This document shows positions 1 to 13,000 of a DNA stretch of 21,144 nucleotides, one piece after another; the stretch's first letter is position 1; each line of letters starts with the position of its first letter. Source of the stretch: Branchiostoma floridae (Eukaryota > Chordata > Leptocardii > Amphioxiformes > Branchiostomatidae); contig NC_049988.1 in NCBI RefSeq assembly GCF_000003815.2, positions 12,464,372-12,485,515 of the forward strand. Reading direction: 5' to 3'. The position numbers and the translations under genes were made by a program. Under the pieces are notes generated by a model. That model was not told where the DNA came from. It did not search any database and worked only from the letters and a program-made list of their open reading frames with translations.

Positions 1-871
1 ACTTTTGGGAGTGGTCAGTAGAGTAATCCAAACTGACTTGTATCCAGTCTTGCTTTAGGACAACATTGTTGCTTAAATCCTTTCCCTCTGGAGTAAGGAA
101 ATATATCACTGGACTTAATCTATACCATGTTGCTCAACTGAAAACATAACAGACCTGTTTTGTCTATAGTCAAACACACCACATCCAGCCCTGTCACAAG
201 GCATTTGTCACACAGTACAGTTGTGGTCTCATTTCGAGATCCATCAATGGCTACCACTCACATGTGTATCGATCACCCAGCAGTGCATGTATGTTATCAC
301 ATGCATTAGCACTATCTGTCCATTCTACCTTTAGTACTTTGCTCCGTTAGTACATTTCGTGCAGCGGTCATGTCTATTGCACATTCCTACGAAGATGGAC
401 GGCATCAAGATAGGGTCTGACCCGACCTTGGGAGGAGTGAATCTGATACAGGCCATGTCTTGGAATGATTGAGAGCAGGAATCAGGAGTCATTTGAATTT
501 TCCCCAGGGGAGTGAAACCTGACTTAGAACTGTCTGTCTTCTGTCCTAGTCAGGAGCCTGATTGAGAAGCAACATTTAGATGTGCAGACGAGGTTGCCAG
601 CCAAGGAATATCTGTGCTGTTTTGTAGATCTGATACTTTATTGCTGCATTAACGGCTGTGATATTATGCAGCATGGATGTCAAGTTCATGCGTTTACTTC
701 AAGTTCAAAAGGAGACATGTTTTTTGACCCAGGTAATGTGTATTATGTATATGAACATTTCCTATTGTTGCTGACAGTGCTTGACAGTCTTCATATCAAC
801 CTTCAGTGTATAAATGCGAGCTTTTATAAACATTTTCACTTACTGTATTTCATGTCTTATTGGTGTTGCAG
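1..871 (+). other. Upstream intron or flank, no exon recognised
   Basis: The exon at 872 begins inside the motor coding sequence, so this is intron sequence at least in its 3' part. I looked for the expected N-terminal exon (Trp-Arg-rich SH3-like segment) in all + frames and did not find it. A 25-codon ATG ORF at 395-472 and a longer open frame at 582-878 resemble no myosin. Confidence 0.6.
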
Positions 872-1033
872 AGTGTGACCTACCCACTGAGTGCCTTAAA
901 CCACGACCTTGTGCGACCTATGCAAGACAACAACATGGCGGGAAGCGTGGAGGACATGGCGAACCTGAGTGACCTGAACGAGGGGTCGATCCTGGAGAAC
1001 ATCAGACTCAGATACGTCGGAAACAGGATATAC
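872..1033 (+). CDS. MYO10: MYO10-like exon 1 of window (end of SH3-like region)
   Basis: 54 codons, entering and leaving in phase 0. The acceptor is ttgcag and the donor gtacgt. It encodes residues 1-54, including [16 protein letters not shown] and [19 protein letters not shown], and ends in NRIY. This matches the vertebrate segment running from the end of the N-terminal SH3-like fold into the conserved DDMASLTELHGGSI-type motor start. An alternative acceptor 2 bp downstream (gcagag) would break the frame used by the following exons if the preceding exon is also phase 0. Confidence 0.88.
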
Positions 1034-4000
1034 GTACGTAACCATAGCAGTAAAATAAAGCACCCTTAACACTAACCCACAGTAGCTTCCATCTGTGAGT
1101 TATTGGAGCACCTTCAGCTTTTGTTCTAATTCTCTTTAACCTTCTTTCTGCTAAGGTAATATTTTAAGACCTTATTTTTATTTACACAGTTGGGTAATGG
1201 GAAAATATGAATTCTATCTAAACTGACTCTCTAAGGAAGTTTGGAGTATTTCATTATTGCACTCTAAAAAGAAAGATTTAGAATGCCATCTTTGGTAGTA
1301 CATGTAGTTGTATAATTCAGATCTATTGAGCAACTGAATTACTACTTGTAGTAGACTTTGTACCTTTATCTGTGTTACAGTAACTGTAGTATTCAATTCT
1401 TTGAAATTAACAGGGATATACATTTAAAGTCAGTCTGAAAATACAATGTTGTAGTATAAGGCTGATCTATGTGTCATATAGATCAGCCTACAATGAGTCA
1501 CTGCAGCTGTTTCTTTTCCAAACATTCACATCAACTGTTCAATTCTCTTAACAGTAATATAAATGTCTATTAGTGTACTTCAGAGACAACAGCTGCCTTT
1601 AGTGTGGGCAGAGTTAGCCACCCTGCATGTAGCCCTTGTGTGTACCTGGGGGCAGTGCTGTGTATTTCCTCCCTCTCTGCCTGATTCCTATTAGGGGCAG
1701 GTTCAGCGGAAATCAAAGGGGGCGATGACTGCTAACAGATAGCACTGCTTCACCACTTTGTAGTCTCTGTGCTGTTGTGACATTGTGATCTTGCTCTGGG
1801 CTCACAGTCTCTGGGACCTGTCTCTCCATCCCAGGACGGAAATTCTCTTGTTGGTACGGAAAAATGATATTACCCCATCCGTCCCCAAAATCTGAACTTC
1901 ACAAAGCATGAAACTGTTGAAAACCTACTAGTATTTTCATGAGACACGTCAAAAAAGGAAAATCAACATCATTGAGTTCCCAAACAATGAGTTGGACAGA
2001 AAAAAGGTGAAGCTGGAGACAGCCCTGATCTTGCATTAAGGAAACATGTACACTGTTTTGTTTCTTCATGGCCAATGTGTTATACTTCAGGTGAAGTTTG
2101 ATGGAGAGTTTTCCATTCTCACAATGTAATGCAATGTCAAGACAGATGCAGGGCCTTTGAATGTTTTTGCCCTCCCACCTTGCTATACAAATCTTGTGTC
2201 ACCTACACACACAAGGTCCTCACTGACACCTGGACTATGTCAAACTGACACAAAGAACTAACATGGGGCTGACAGAGTAAAATAAACATCTCAAGACTAT
2301 CTCAATGTCAAGGCAAAGTGTCAGGTGTGTTGAGGTAAGATATAGGAGATTTTTACAAAAACAAGACCCTGTATGAAGGAATTATCTAATCAAGGTGAGG
2401 ATGATAAGAAACACACCTGTTAATTGCTGAGGGATGATATAAGACGAGTTTAAGGAAGGCAACAAACAAGTAACACTAAAAGCAACAAACTTGAGATGTA
2501 CACTGTAATGTATTGCAGCAGATGCAGTGAATAGTGCTAGCTATTGTTCACAGAAGTGTGATCATAGTTATATCTAAAAACACAAACTTTTGAGCAAAGT
2601 AGGACTAGTATCATTATTGAGCAAAGTAGTACTAGTATCATTATCTTGTTAACAATCATGGAATTACAATGCTATAGTTACTTCAAATCAAATACTAGTA
2701 AGCATTTTGCAATCAAAACACAGGCATGCCAATATAAGGCATGGAATTCAATATCATAGTACTACGCCATTACCCTGAATTTACGTTTACATTTACGTTT
2801 AAGAATAAAGCTCTCTTTTAGACCGAATGCTTTATTCCAACTGGGCGGTCATTGGCACCAAGACTGCTTGAGATTTTTTTCAGCAAAGTACATAATCTTC
2901 TTCCTTTAAGTTGTCACATGGACAGTGTCGCCAGCTTACATATAAAGGAACCTTTATGTAGTACTTATCCATAGCTCAGTGGTCCACAAAGGCTCAGGCC
3001 TGGTTTAACCTTGACATGCAGGTGACATGTCTTAGTTATAACAGTACCAACCTTGGTGTTCGGCTTAGGGCTGTCTTATAACTAATCACTGTGGATGTCT
3101 GCAGGAAGTCTGTTGTGTTTCTTAGAGTTGACAATGTGAGCAAGTGGAAAATTTGTCTTTAACTAAGCCTAATAATAAAGTTATTTGTTGATATATGAAG
3201 TTGAACATATATCACCATAAAGGTGGTATCTCACTGCACTTAGGCCACCGGTGAGGCACTGCAGGGTTCGAAAGATTATGAATTTCAGAGATAAAGACAG
3301 AATTTTGTCATACTTTTACCTATTGCACAATATCTAAATTATGAAGAAAAAAATTGGGGAAAATAACACAACAGTGCTGAGGTGAATGAACCATGCCCCA
3401 AGTGCAGTGAGAAACCACCTTAAACCTGTTTATCCAATGCACTCATAGATTGAAACCTCCAGCGGGCTCTAAAAATTGCCAAATCCTTTATATGCAGCTA
3501 ATCGACCACATTTTGTTTCATTACAGACATACATAGGACATATCCTATGTGCAGTGAACCCCTACAAACCAATAGAAGACCTGTACAGTAGAGGATGCAT
3601 CCAAGCCTACAAGAAGAAGCACATCGGTGACCTCCCTCCTCACATCTTTGCCATTGCCAATGAGTGTTACTATGCCATGTGGAAAGCAGGAGGAGAAAAC
3701 CAGTGCATTCTCATCAGGTGGGTTATTCTTGGATAAGAATGAATAGTAGGAAGCCAGGATAGTAATTCCATTAAGGAACATGCAGTAGTGTTCAGGCTTT
3801 TAGCCAGTAACTCATGGCATCATTTAAAGTAGCAGATCCTCTGACAAGTATGAAATTCTGATTGACCAGGGATGTCACTAGATCATTTGTTGTCACAGGC
3901 CTCAATCACATGTGACTTCTGACAGTAATTTTGCCCCTCACCATTTTAACATAAAATTCTCGAAAACTCTGCTCTATGGAAGGTGGATTCCCCCTGACTT

Positions 4001-7000
4001 GCCTACAATAGTCGCACCTATGTCACATACAGCGACTCACCAAGAAATCTGGAGTCCCGTTAATAAAATACTAGCTACAAGCCTGGTGGTGTTTGCATGT
4101 TGCCTAACTTGTAATTGTGACCAGATTTAGATAGATTGGATATGAAATGCAAAACCTCACTTCCGTAGGTAAATTTTCTCTATACCTACTAGTATATCAA
4201 CATGTATCTAATTTGTACAAGATGTCCAAAAGAACAGGTGTCAGGGCCCCTTTCGTACACTTCCCCTCAAATTAAGTTTGAGATATCTGAATATGTTTAA
4301 AAGCTGTTAAGTGTGTCAATGTGAGGTTTTTTTCTGATGCAGTCAATTGTCTTGGACAGTTTCCATGATAACTAGTAATAGTAGTTGAAATGTGGTACAG
4401 TACTGCTCATGGAGTTAGGTGGCACTGCTGTGCTGTGAATGTGCAGTGTCCAAAACATAAACTCCACATGGAAATGTCACAAATTTATGAGTATGGTTTA
4501 TGGGCCTGTGTTCTTGATCTTTTCCAGTTTTTTCACTTAAACAAGTCATTTTCTGCCAACTTTAACGACTTTGATAATCAGTTAGTTTCAGATTAGATTG
4601 ACAGATTGAAGATATCTTATGTTAATACTTCTACCCAGTACAAGTGGGCATAAAGCACCATACATCTTTAAAGAGAAAGGTGTAAATTTCTCCTTTTTTC
4701 TGTGTGTAGTGGTGAGAGTGGAGCAGGGAAGACGGAGAGCACCAAGTTCATCCTGCAGTTCCTGTCTGAGATGAGCCAGGTGTCAGTAGGGTCTGGAGAG
4801 GGGAGCACAGACACCAGTGTGGAGCAGGCTATCTTACAGAGCAGGTACATGCAACTTCATAAACCCCAGGGAAGCCTCCCTGATAATTTCTTGCTAGATC
4901 CTCACAGAACCTTTCCTTCTCCTTGATCTTAGATTGACCTTCCTTCCAAGTGAGTGTCTATCCCATTCTCTTGATTTCGTAATTGAATATAATGTATTGA
5001 TCACCCTCAAATGTCATGGATGCAGAATTACCATCAAGTGAAATCTATATCATTTTGACAAAAGATATTTCTTGCTAGACAAAGGATATACTTTGGTGCC
5101 AGCAATCAGCTCCTCCACTTTGCATGAGACTTAATATCCCTGAGATAAGCTCATAAGTCTGACCTTCTAATCAAAATTGCTGCAAAATCTCCTAAACCTT
5201 TTTCATGCTGATTAATGGTATTAGTAATGCTACATGTTAGGATCACAGCTCAAGTATGGGTGGTGAAATAATTGATCCAGCTTTTTCCCTAGAATTTATA
5301 TTCATTTAGCATCATTACAGAAACATCACAATGATTGCTTTGTGTCGAATACATGGAACAGTATTTGTGTTTCACACTAATAATACTTATTTTCTGACAT
5401 GTGTTTTCTCCAACAGTCCTATCATGGAGGCATTTGGCAATGCCAAGACAGTGTACAATAACAATAGCAGCAGATTCGGCAAGTTCATTCAGCTGCAGTT
5501 CAATGAGAAGGGCAGCATTACAGGGGGCAGGATTCAGGACTGTATCCTTTCTGCACATAGTGATGTATAAAAAGTGTGAACAAAGATAGACTATCTTGAC
5601 TAAAGTACATGTAGTGGTGTCTTAGTTTCAATAATTGCAGTCATCAGTCTTAATTTTGTGAGAACTATTCTCTTGTCGCGAGTTGTCCTTGACTTTGTCT
5701 TGAAGACCTGTTGGAGAAGAATCGAGTGGTTGGTCAGAACCCTGACGAGAGGAATTATCACATTTTCTACAGTCTCATCGCAGGGTCAACACCAGACATT
5801 AAAGGTAATCAAACTTCTTTTTCTTCATGATATACCAACTTGGTCATACATGCGATTGGTATGTTGTTATTACACTTTTATGCAGCACTAGTCTACATGT
5901 ACATGGTTGTAAGTATATGTTAGGTTTGATTTTGAATTGAGTACTGTCTAGGCTACATTCTTAAAATGTTTCTTTCTAATAAGCCTGGCCATCATTTTAT
6001 TTCCTACAGAGGTTCTGTGCTTGACAGAGGCATCAGAGTTCCACTACCTCAACCAGAGTGGCTGCATCAATGACTCAACCATCAATGACCAGGAAGACTT
6101 CTCCAAAGTTTTGGTGAGTCAAAGTGGATGTCGATGTACATGTAGATGTCAAAGTGTCTCAAAACATGCACAAGGACCTTTTAATACAGCTTGTAAAAGT
6201 TGTAAACTAAAGCATACCTTCATTGTTGATTCTTGCACTAAGAAAGAACTAGCTAAACAAGTTCGAATATCAGGCCAGCACTGTTAATGGTAGCCTGTGT
6301 TTACACAATCTCTCGCTAGCTGGAGTTAATGACCCCCTCAGCTACTGTGGGGCTGGCCACTAGGAGCGCAATTTTAGTCAGGCTATGTTAATGGCCATCC
6401 TGTTCATGTTCATGTTCATGTTCATCATGTTCTTTATTTCCCAGCATGCGATGAGAGTGATGAACTTCAGTGAGAAGGATATCCTGGATGTCTGGTGTCT
6501 CCTGGCGTCCATCTTGCACGTGGGGAACATCAAGTTTGTCACTACAGCTGGCGCACAGGTTGCTGATAAGCAAGGTGAATAAAAAACATCATTGTTTAAG
6601 CATCGCTACTACTGCACTAGGGGCGCTGGTGCGGCACTATGGGGTTTGAAATATTACTCAACGAATTTCAGAGATAAAAAACAATTAATATAAAAAATCA
6701 ACAAAAGCAATACAACAGTGCCATTGTTAACAAACCCCACAGTACCACACCAGTGCCTCAAGTGCAATGAGATACATCTTTACCATGCATGGAACTTGCA
6801 AAAAACTTTCTTCAGATTTCAACCATGAAAGTGAATAGCATCATTTTTTTCAAACTTGAAACCACCTTGCCAGACAAACAATGCTGATAGTGCGTTTGTG
6901 AAGATTATACAATGCTGACAGTGTTGTATGATTGTAACTCTCCTGTCCTGTTGTCCATGTATTACTGTGTTTGCTCCCTGCTGCCAGGATTCCTACAGGA

Positions 7001-10000
7001 CCCACAGGAATGTGAAGGTAGAGATGAAATGGTTTGTCCATGTGTGGGCATGTAATTGCACTGTAGTATTTTTCTTTTCCTTTTGTACAAGACCAGAATA
7101 ATATCATCGTACATCGTAAGTTTTCAACAGTATTTGACAATTCACTGTCTGAAAATATGTCCTAAAACCTTGTTTCATTCAGTGTCGGTTTTAAGACTGC
7201 ATTTTTTATCAACATTTACGTCAAAAATCCTTTATGTCAAAAATCTTATTCTGCACATTGAGTTTTTTGTTCTTTGAAGTTTGATGGAAAAAGAACTACT
7301 TTTAAAGAATCCCTTTTATACAGCTGCATTACCTTAGTCAGAAGCTATATTGTAATTTGACAGTTTTTAAATTATTGGTTTGACTGTCAGTGAGTTATAA
7401 TGATCTTCATTCTGTTGTTTCCAGCCCTCAGCAATGCTGCCTCCCTCCTGAGAGTTGACATGTTGGGTTTAGCCGAGGCTCTCACACAGAGGTCAATATT
7501 CCTTAGAGGGGAGCTTATCAGTACCCCTCTAGAAGTTAATGAGGTGAGTTTTCAAAAAAGTTTTTTTGTTTCACATGAAGATATTCCTTTTTATGCAAGA
7601 GCCATACAGACATTCAATTTACATTCACTAACTAAAGTTATTCATAAAAAGTAAACTTTAAGCATAGCTCTGTTATAGTCTATATGCATATCTAACTGTA
7701 AGTATTCATTTCAAGGCAGAATAAGAATAATGGTTTGCAAAGTCTTCCTTTGCAGATTGTAAGCTGATACTGTCTTTCCCATGGATGAGTTAAATTGGTG
7801 TTCCTAGAGTCACTAAATTTGTCCTCTTCCCCCTTCCAGGCGGCAGACTCTCGTGATTCCCTGGCCATGAACTTGTACAAGGCCTGCTTCAGGTGGATCA
7901 TCACCAAGATCAACAGCCGTATCTATGGCAATGGGCACTACTCATCCATCGGTGTGCTGGACATCTTTGGCTTTGAAAACTTCCAGGTATGTGCTGCAAT
8001 GCCTCCTAGCATGCTTGGTTTGAATTGCAGCTGGGGATTTTCTGTCATAAAGTTTTGATGTGATTTAAACCAGAATATGTCTTCCTAAAGAAAACAGCTA
8101 AGAGGTTATTGTTTTAGAATGTTACATTCCTGTATAGTTGTGCAATTACATTGTATATTCTAAAAATGTATATTCTAAAAAGATTAAAATTGAATGCATC
8201 AATTAGTAACAATACCTTGTAAGCTGGCATGTTACACTGAAGAGCGGTTGTTACTGCTATATAGATACAGAATAACTGTTTGTTTCTGGAAGTAATAATT
8301 GGATTATATTGTATGTGCATGTAAGTTCTTCTAATCAAACATTGAGAAACTAAGCCAGGAAAAAAAAAAACATAAAAAGTAAGGTTGAGGTAGATTTTGC
8401 ATGATAAAGTTTTCCACTTACTCCCATTTAATATTTGCGTTACTTCTACAGACCAACAGGTTTGAACAGTTCAACATCAACTATGCCAATGAGAAGCTGC
8501 AGGAGTACTTCAACAAGCACATCTTCTCCCTGGAACAGCTGGAGTACAACAGAGAGGGCATCGTGTGGACAGACATCGACTGGGTGGACAACGGGGAATG
8601 TCTGGACCTGGTTGAGAGGGTAGGATTGTTTGTTCTTTATATGTTTCCTCTGGCAAAATAGGTTCTGTTTTACTTAGTGTTTCATTTGTTTGTTGGCTGT
8701 TAAAATTGGTACAGTAATAGAACAACTTTTTTTTCTTTTTGCTCATGACTTAACACATGATATTTTGGATCAAATCCAGAATTTTTTTCCAGTAGATATT
8801 TGTAACTTTTGCTTATGATTGATTTTTAAGTATGTCCTGTTTTTGCATGTTTTTCATTCAATGTATTTTTCTCTCTACAGAAACTGGGTATCCTGGACCT
8901 TCTGGATGAGGAGAGTCGCTTCCCTAAGGGCACAGACAACACCTTTGTGGACAAGTTGCATGGAGGACACAAGGTAATATTCGGAATCTGTTGCAAATGT
9001 CGGTCAATTTTAGATGTATTATAGGAGCTGTGCTAGAAAGATTTTTAAAAGTTGAACTGCATTGATAACATTTTTCCAAACGGACATGCATTGGTGATGC
9101 TTTACGTGAGGGCTATCTTACATGAAATGATTTGCCTTTTTTTCCAGGAAAATGCATTCTTCCTGAAGCCCAAGGTGGCCAGCAGAATGTTTGGCATCAA
9201 GCACTATGCTGGAGAGGTGAGCTACATTTACACTTCTATCATTCATGAAAAAAAATGTATTTTACTGCAACAGCCATTAATATGTTTATTCTGGTAAAAA
9301 ATTCACAAAAAAAAGATGTTGAATATTTTTTGGGAAAGAAAATATAATTTTTTATAGTAAATATATTTTGAATGTATTTTGAACACCATTGATAAAGTCA
9401 TAACTGAAAAGAATAGCACTGGCCATTATGTTGTGTTGCAGAAAGATATTGACTGCTTTCATCCACAGCTCTTACAAAATTGCTTTTTCAATAATTGAAT
9501 TTTTGTGTGCCTGACCCCAACCTTGTTAACCTTCGTCATGGAGACCAGTCTGTTTGTCCTTTGAACCATGTAAGATTGATTTTGTAAGCTGATGCCCACA
9601 GGGAGGAGATACACCTGTTACCCAAATTACTGTATGCCCCAAGCATGTATCACTAAAACTTCCATTTCTGCATTTGTGTGTTGTACAAATGTATGTGCTC
9701 TATGAAACAAGGAAACAAGAAATTTGGTTTGTGTGTACAAGGAGGTTAAATGAACATCATCAGTTTCAATGCCTTAGTTTTTGGTATCATTAGGCTTTTC
9801 AATACCACTTACTTGAATTTCACCAAAAGTCGTACCATTTTACTTCATATAGGTTCAAAAAAGACCTCTTTGTTAAAGATTATTCAATACCAATCCATTC
9901 AGCCCCACTACCCTCATATGGCTATTAGATAGAATGGAAAAACAGTTCAGATCATAACCACATTATTTCTGTGTGCTCAGCTGGCATTCAACTGGTCTGA

Positions 10001-13000
10001 CGTGGAGAGTATTCATTATAATAGTCCTTTTAGTATCATTTTTTCACCAAATTGAATATTCTGCAGGTATCATTACACAGACCTTTGGTATTTACAGTAC
10101 AAATACACAAATACAGGGTTTTCAGAAATCCTTTGTTTAGCCTGGATGTAATCAGTTTTCTTTTGACAGGTCTCTGATAGATGGAGGTTAAAATTGACAA
10201 TGAAGTGGGGTGAATCACTTCATATTTCAGTAATTATGAATAGATTTGGGTCCATGATGGTGAATAAATGCCTGCCTTTTAACCAATCACTGGGCATGTT
10301 CAAAGGGACCAAGGGACGTATAAGTACTCCAGACCTACTCCTGCTTACTTTTAAAATAAGCGACCAAGCTTTTAGGGCTACAACTGTGCTTCTCTTTACA
10401 GATTTCACCTGCTGTGTTGTAAGTTAAGGAAACATTAAGTCTGATTGTCTGCCTCTGCCACAGGTTTATTATGACACCCAGGGATTCCTGGACAAAAACA
10501 GGGACACATTCAGAGACGACATTCTGAACATACTGCAGGAAAGCAGGTGAGTTTTTACCATTGAATTTTGTCCATATGAATCATAACTGAACCTCTGGGT
10601 TGCCTGACCTGATCTACGTCAAAATACTTAATGTTTATCCTTACAAAATATATGTATGAACCAATAATGTATCGTCACTCAAACTTATAGTTTCTATATT
10701 TTGTGAATTGTATCACACTTAAAAGAAGCTTTTTCAAATGTATATTTAGTTAGTAGTAGTAGTCAACTGTGTTCTGCTGCTACAGTAGTCTGGACACCTT
10801 GCAGCTGCAATCAGTCTTTCTTCAACTCTCTTTACTTTGTCCTCTTTGTCGCAAGCTTCCTTAGCTCCCATAGTTTTATATCTGCTGTGTTGATATAACA
10901 TGGATACCTTCTTGAAGTATTATTTCTTTTAATATAGAATAATTCTGCCAACATAATATCATAAGCTAAGGAGTTCATGCCTGATTTTGAGCATCCATTT
11001 CTCTTCCTTTTTATACCACCAAGCTCCATGAATTGATTATGAACATACCAGTAATGACATTTTAAAAAGTAAAAGTGATAGATTATGGGACTTATCCCAT
11101 GAAACATGTAGGATTTATATAGAGGTCAGGGTATTCCCCACCCCATGACTTAATGACTCAGGGCATGAGTCCTGCCAGATTACTGTGTTCTTTTAGGACT
11201 ACAGAAAATCAATTAGACATGGTTTAGTTTAATCAGGGGAAATTAATTCACAGGGGCTCCCGTGACAGACATGAGATGAAAGTTGTCATGCTTAATTCCA
11301 AACTGACATGTATTTGGAGGCCTGGTATTTCTACAGGATGCAAGAATGTGAACTATACAGTATGAGGCCTAACATTTAGGTCTGGGGACAGAAATCAATT
11401 TGAAAACATTTTTCCAAACTTTGACCAAGAGCAGTATATGTAAATTTCACTTTTTCTAGCATATGTAAACAACACATGGCAAACTAAAGTAAAGCAGTGC
11501 ATGGTCAGTGTTCAAGATGGCATATTGTATGTTGAAAGAATCTAATCTCTTGCAAGTTGTGGGTCTTGTCACAGAGGTTGGCTGAATCATACCACAAAAA
11601 ATAATGTATTTTCTGGCAAGCATGAAAGATTGATTGTGGCCCTCAAAAACACCCTTGGAAATGTGACCTTTAGCACTGCCCCTAGTCAAACACAAGTGCT
11701 TAAGTAAATTGTGCACTTCTTAAAAGATATCTGGGCTTTAGATCCATAACAGGTGCATGTTTATTTCATACATTTTTTCCAAAAAAGTTGCTGTTGTATA
11801 TTTTGATTTTAACAGCAAGATAAAGCCAACATCTATTAGTCACATTGAAAGAAGATAAGTGATATTTCACCAGACAGTATTGTAATGAGCAGCAAGAGCA
11901 ATGGGCTGTGGCTTTCATGAATTACAAACACAAACACCTATTATACCTCCATCAATCTTGTTCCCAGGGGACTGTGCAGGGCCATCCATCTTGTTCCCGG
12001 GTGGAACAGATGGCCAGGATGTTTTTGTCAGGTTATTAAATGAGAGGTTGGCCTTCAGTGTTCTACATTATGTATAACCCCACCTGTGGGCCCAGTGGTA
12101 ATTGAGATGTAAAAGAAAAGACAGCCCTATATATGGTGTAGCAACAAATGATAGACTGTGTGAAATGTTCATCACATTGAACAGTTGTGTCGAAGGAGGC
12201 TTTGTCCTAATTTTAACTTTAATTTTTTTTATTGTAATACAAAGAAACAATTTAAATGATTATTGTGAAAATTCATACCTCAAATTGACATTTTTTTTTT
12301 AATCTGCCATCCATATAAATGTATACCTGTCAAGTTAGGCAACTGTTAATCTCCAGCAGATCATATGGTAGCATAAGATAGTATCAGAATAAAAGCTGGC
12401 AAAGGAGTCTAGTGGACTTTTTGTGTTCAATGGCTACCAAAGGACCCGTTGGACTGCTACACCCCTTTGCTAGCTTTTGATGCTATCTTGTTGCTACCCT
12501 AGGATCTGCTTGGAGATTAGGAAACTGTAATTTCTGAAACTGTGTGATTCACACCACTAATTTCTTTGCCTTTGTCTTCAGTTTTGTAATGTGCTGACTT
12601 GCAACTATTCACACCGGATTAATCACAATGTGGGCCACCTTCTTGTAGTCATGCTAAGAGGAGAACATCTGTCTAACAGCATCTTTACTGCAAGGCAGTG
12701 TAAATGGGGTGCCAAAGCAATGGAGCCGCAAACCATTATCATGGGAGTCTGAATGTCTGATAGTTCAGCTAAAATGTCAATCAGAAAGAGCCTTTCTACG
12801 AGAGCCGCAGACAATCACGGCAGCCTCCTCTTCACTAATAAGGTTGTCTCTATAAAACTGCATAATTATCACACATCTGGGATTACATGTAATTCACGTG
12901 GACTACATTTTGTGCAGTAAATTTGTACTGAAAAGCATTTTCCTTATCCATAGAATGTCAGGATGGTTCATATTACACTATCATTTATAAAATCATGGGT

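Larger units (their letters stand above)
1034..3526 (+). other. Intron 1 of window (2493 bp)
   Basis: GT-AG intron. It holds a 12-bp-stem hairpin (1459-1489), an 18-bp motif repeated in inverse orientation at 18459 (1136-1153), a 27-bp tandem duplication (2590-2643), a 10-bp inverted repeat (3032-3085) and a 200-bp MITE (3221-3420). No coding exon is seen in the rest. Confidence 0.85.
6114..6444 (+). other. Intron 6 (331 bp)
   Basis: GT-AG intron largely made of inserted DNA: a 95-bp mobile element (6291-6385) and a TGTTCA repeat (6401-6424). The repeat forms much of the sequence just upstream of the acceptor at 6444. Confidence 0.85.
6575..7424 (+). other. Intron 7 (850 bp, or split by a candidate microexon)
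   Basis: GT-AG intron holding the second MITE copy (6599-6779), starting 25 bp after the donor, and the candidate microexon (6988-7017). The rest is AT-rich with no recognised content. Confidence 0.8.

Noticed and set aside
395-472. Short ATG ORF (MDGIKIGSDPTLGG...) as the start exon of the myosin.
   Set aside because: It ends in a stop after 25 codons and does not resemble the expected N-terminus.
582-878. A 98-residue open frame overlapping the first myosin exon as a possible N-terminal exon.
   Set aside because: It is in a different frame from exon 1, is Cys/Leu/Phe-rich like random AT-rich translation, and has no myosin N-terminal motifs.
2973-3013. tRNA or tRNA-derived SINE: TAGCTCAGTGG looks like a perfect A box, with ggtttaacc downstream.
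   Set aside because: The D-stem cannot close, there is no proper B box (GGTTCGANNCC) at the right distance, and no acceptor stem pairs.
3263-3273. gggttcgaaa as an RNA polymerase III B box.
   Set aside because: It lies inside the MITE arm; the second copy reads gggtttgaaa, and there is no A box upstream at tRNA spacing.
3912-4596. Open frames at 3912-4130 and 4390-4596 as nested genes or extra exons.
   Set aside because: The exon 2/exon 3 join is already exact in the P-loop coding region, and neither frame resembles a known protein.
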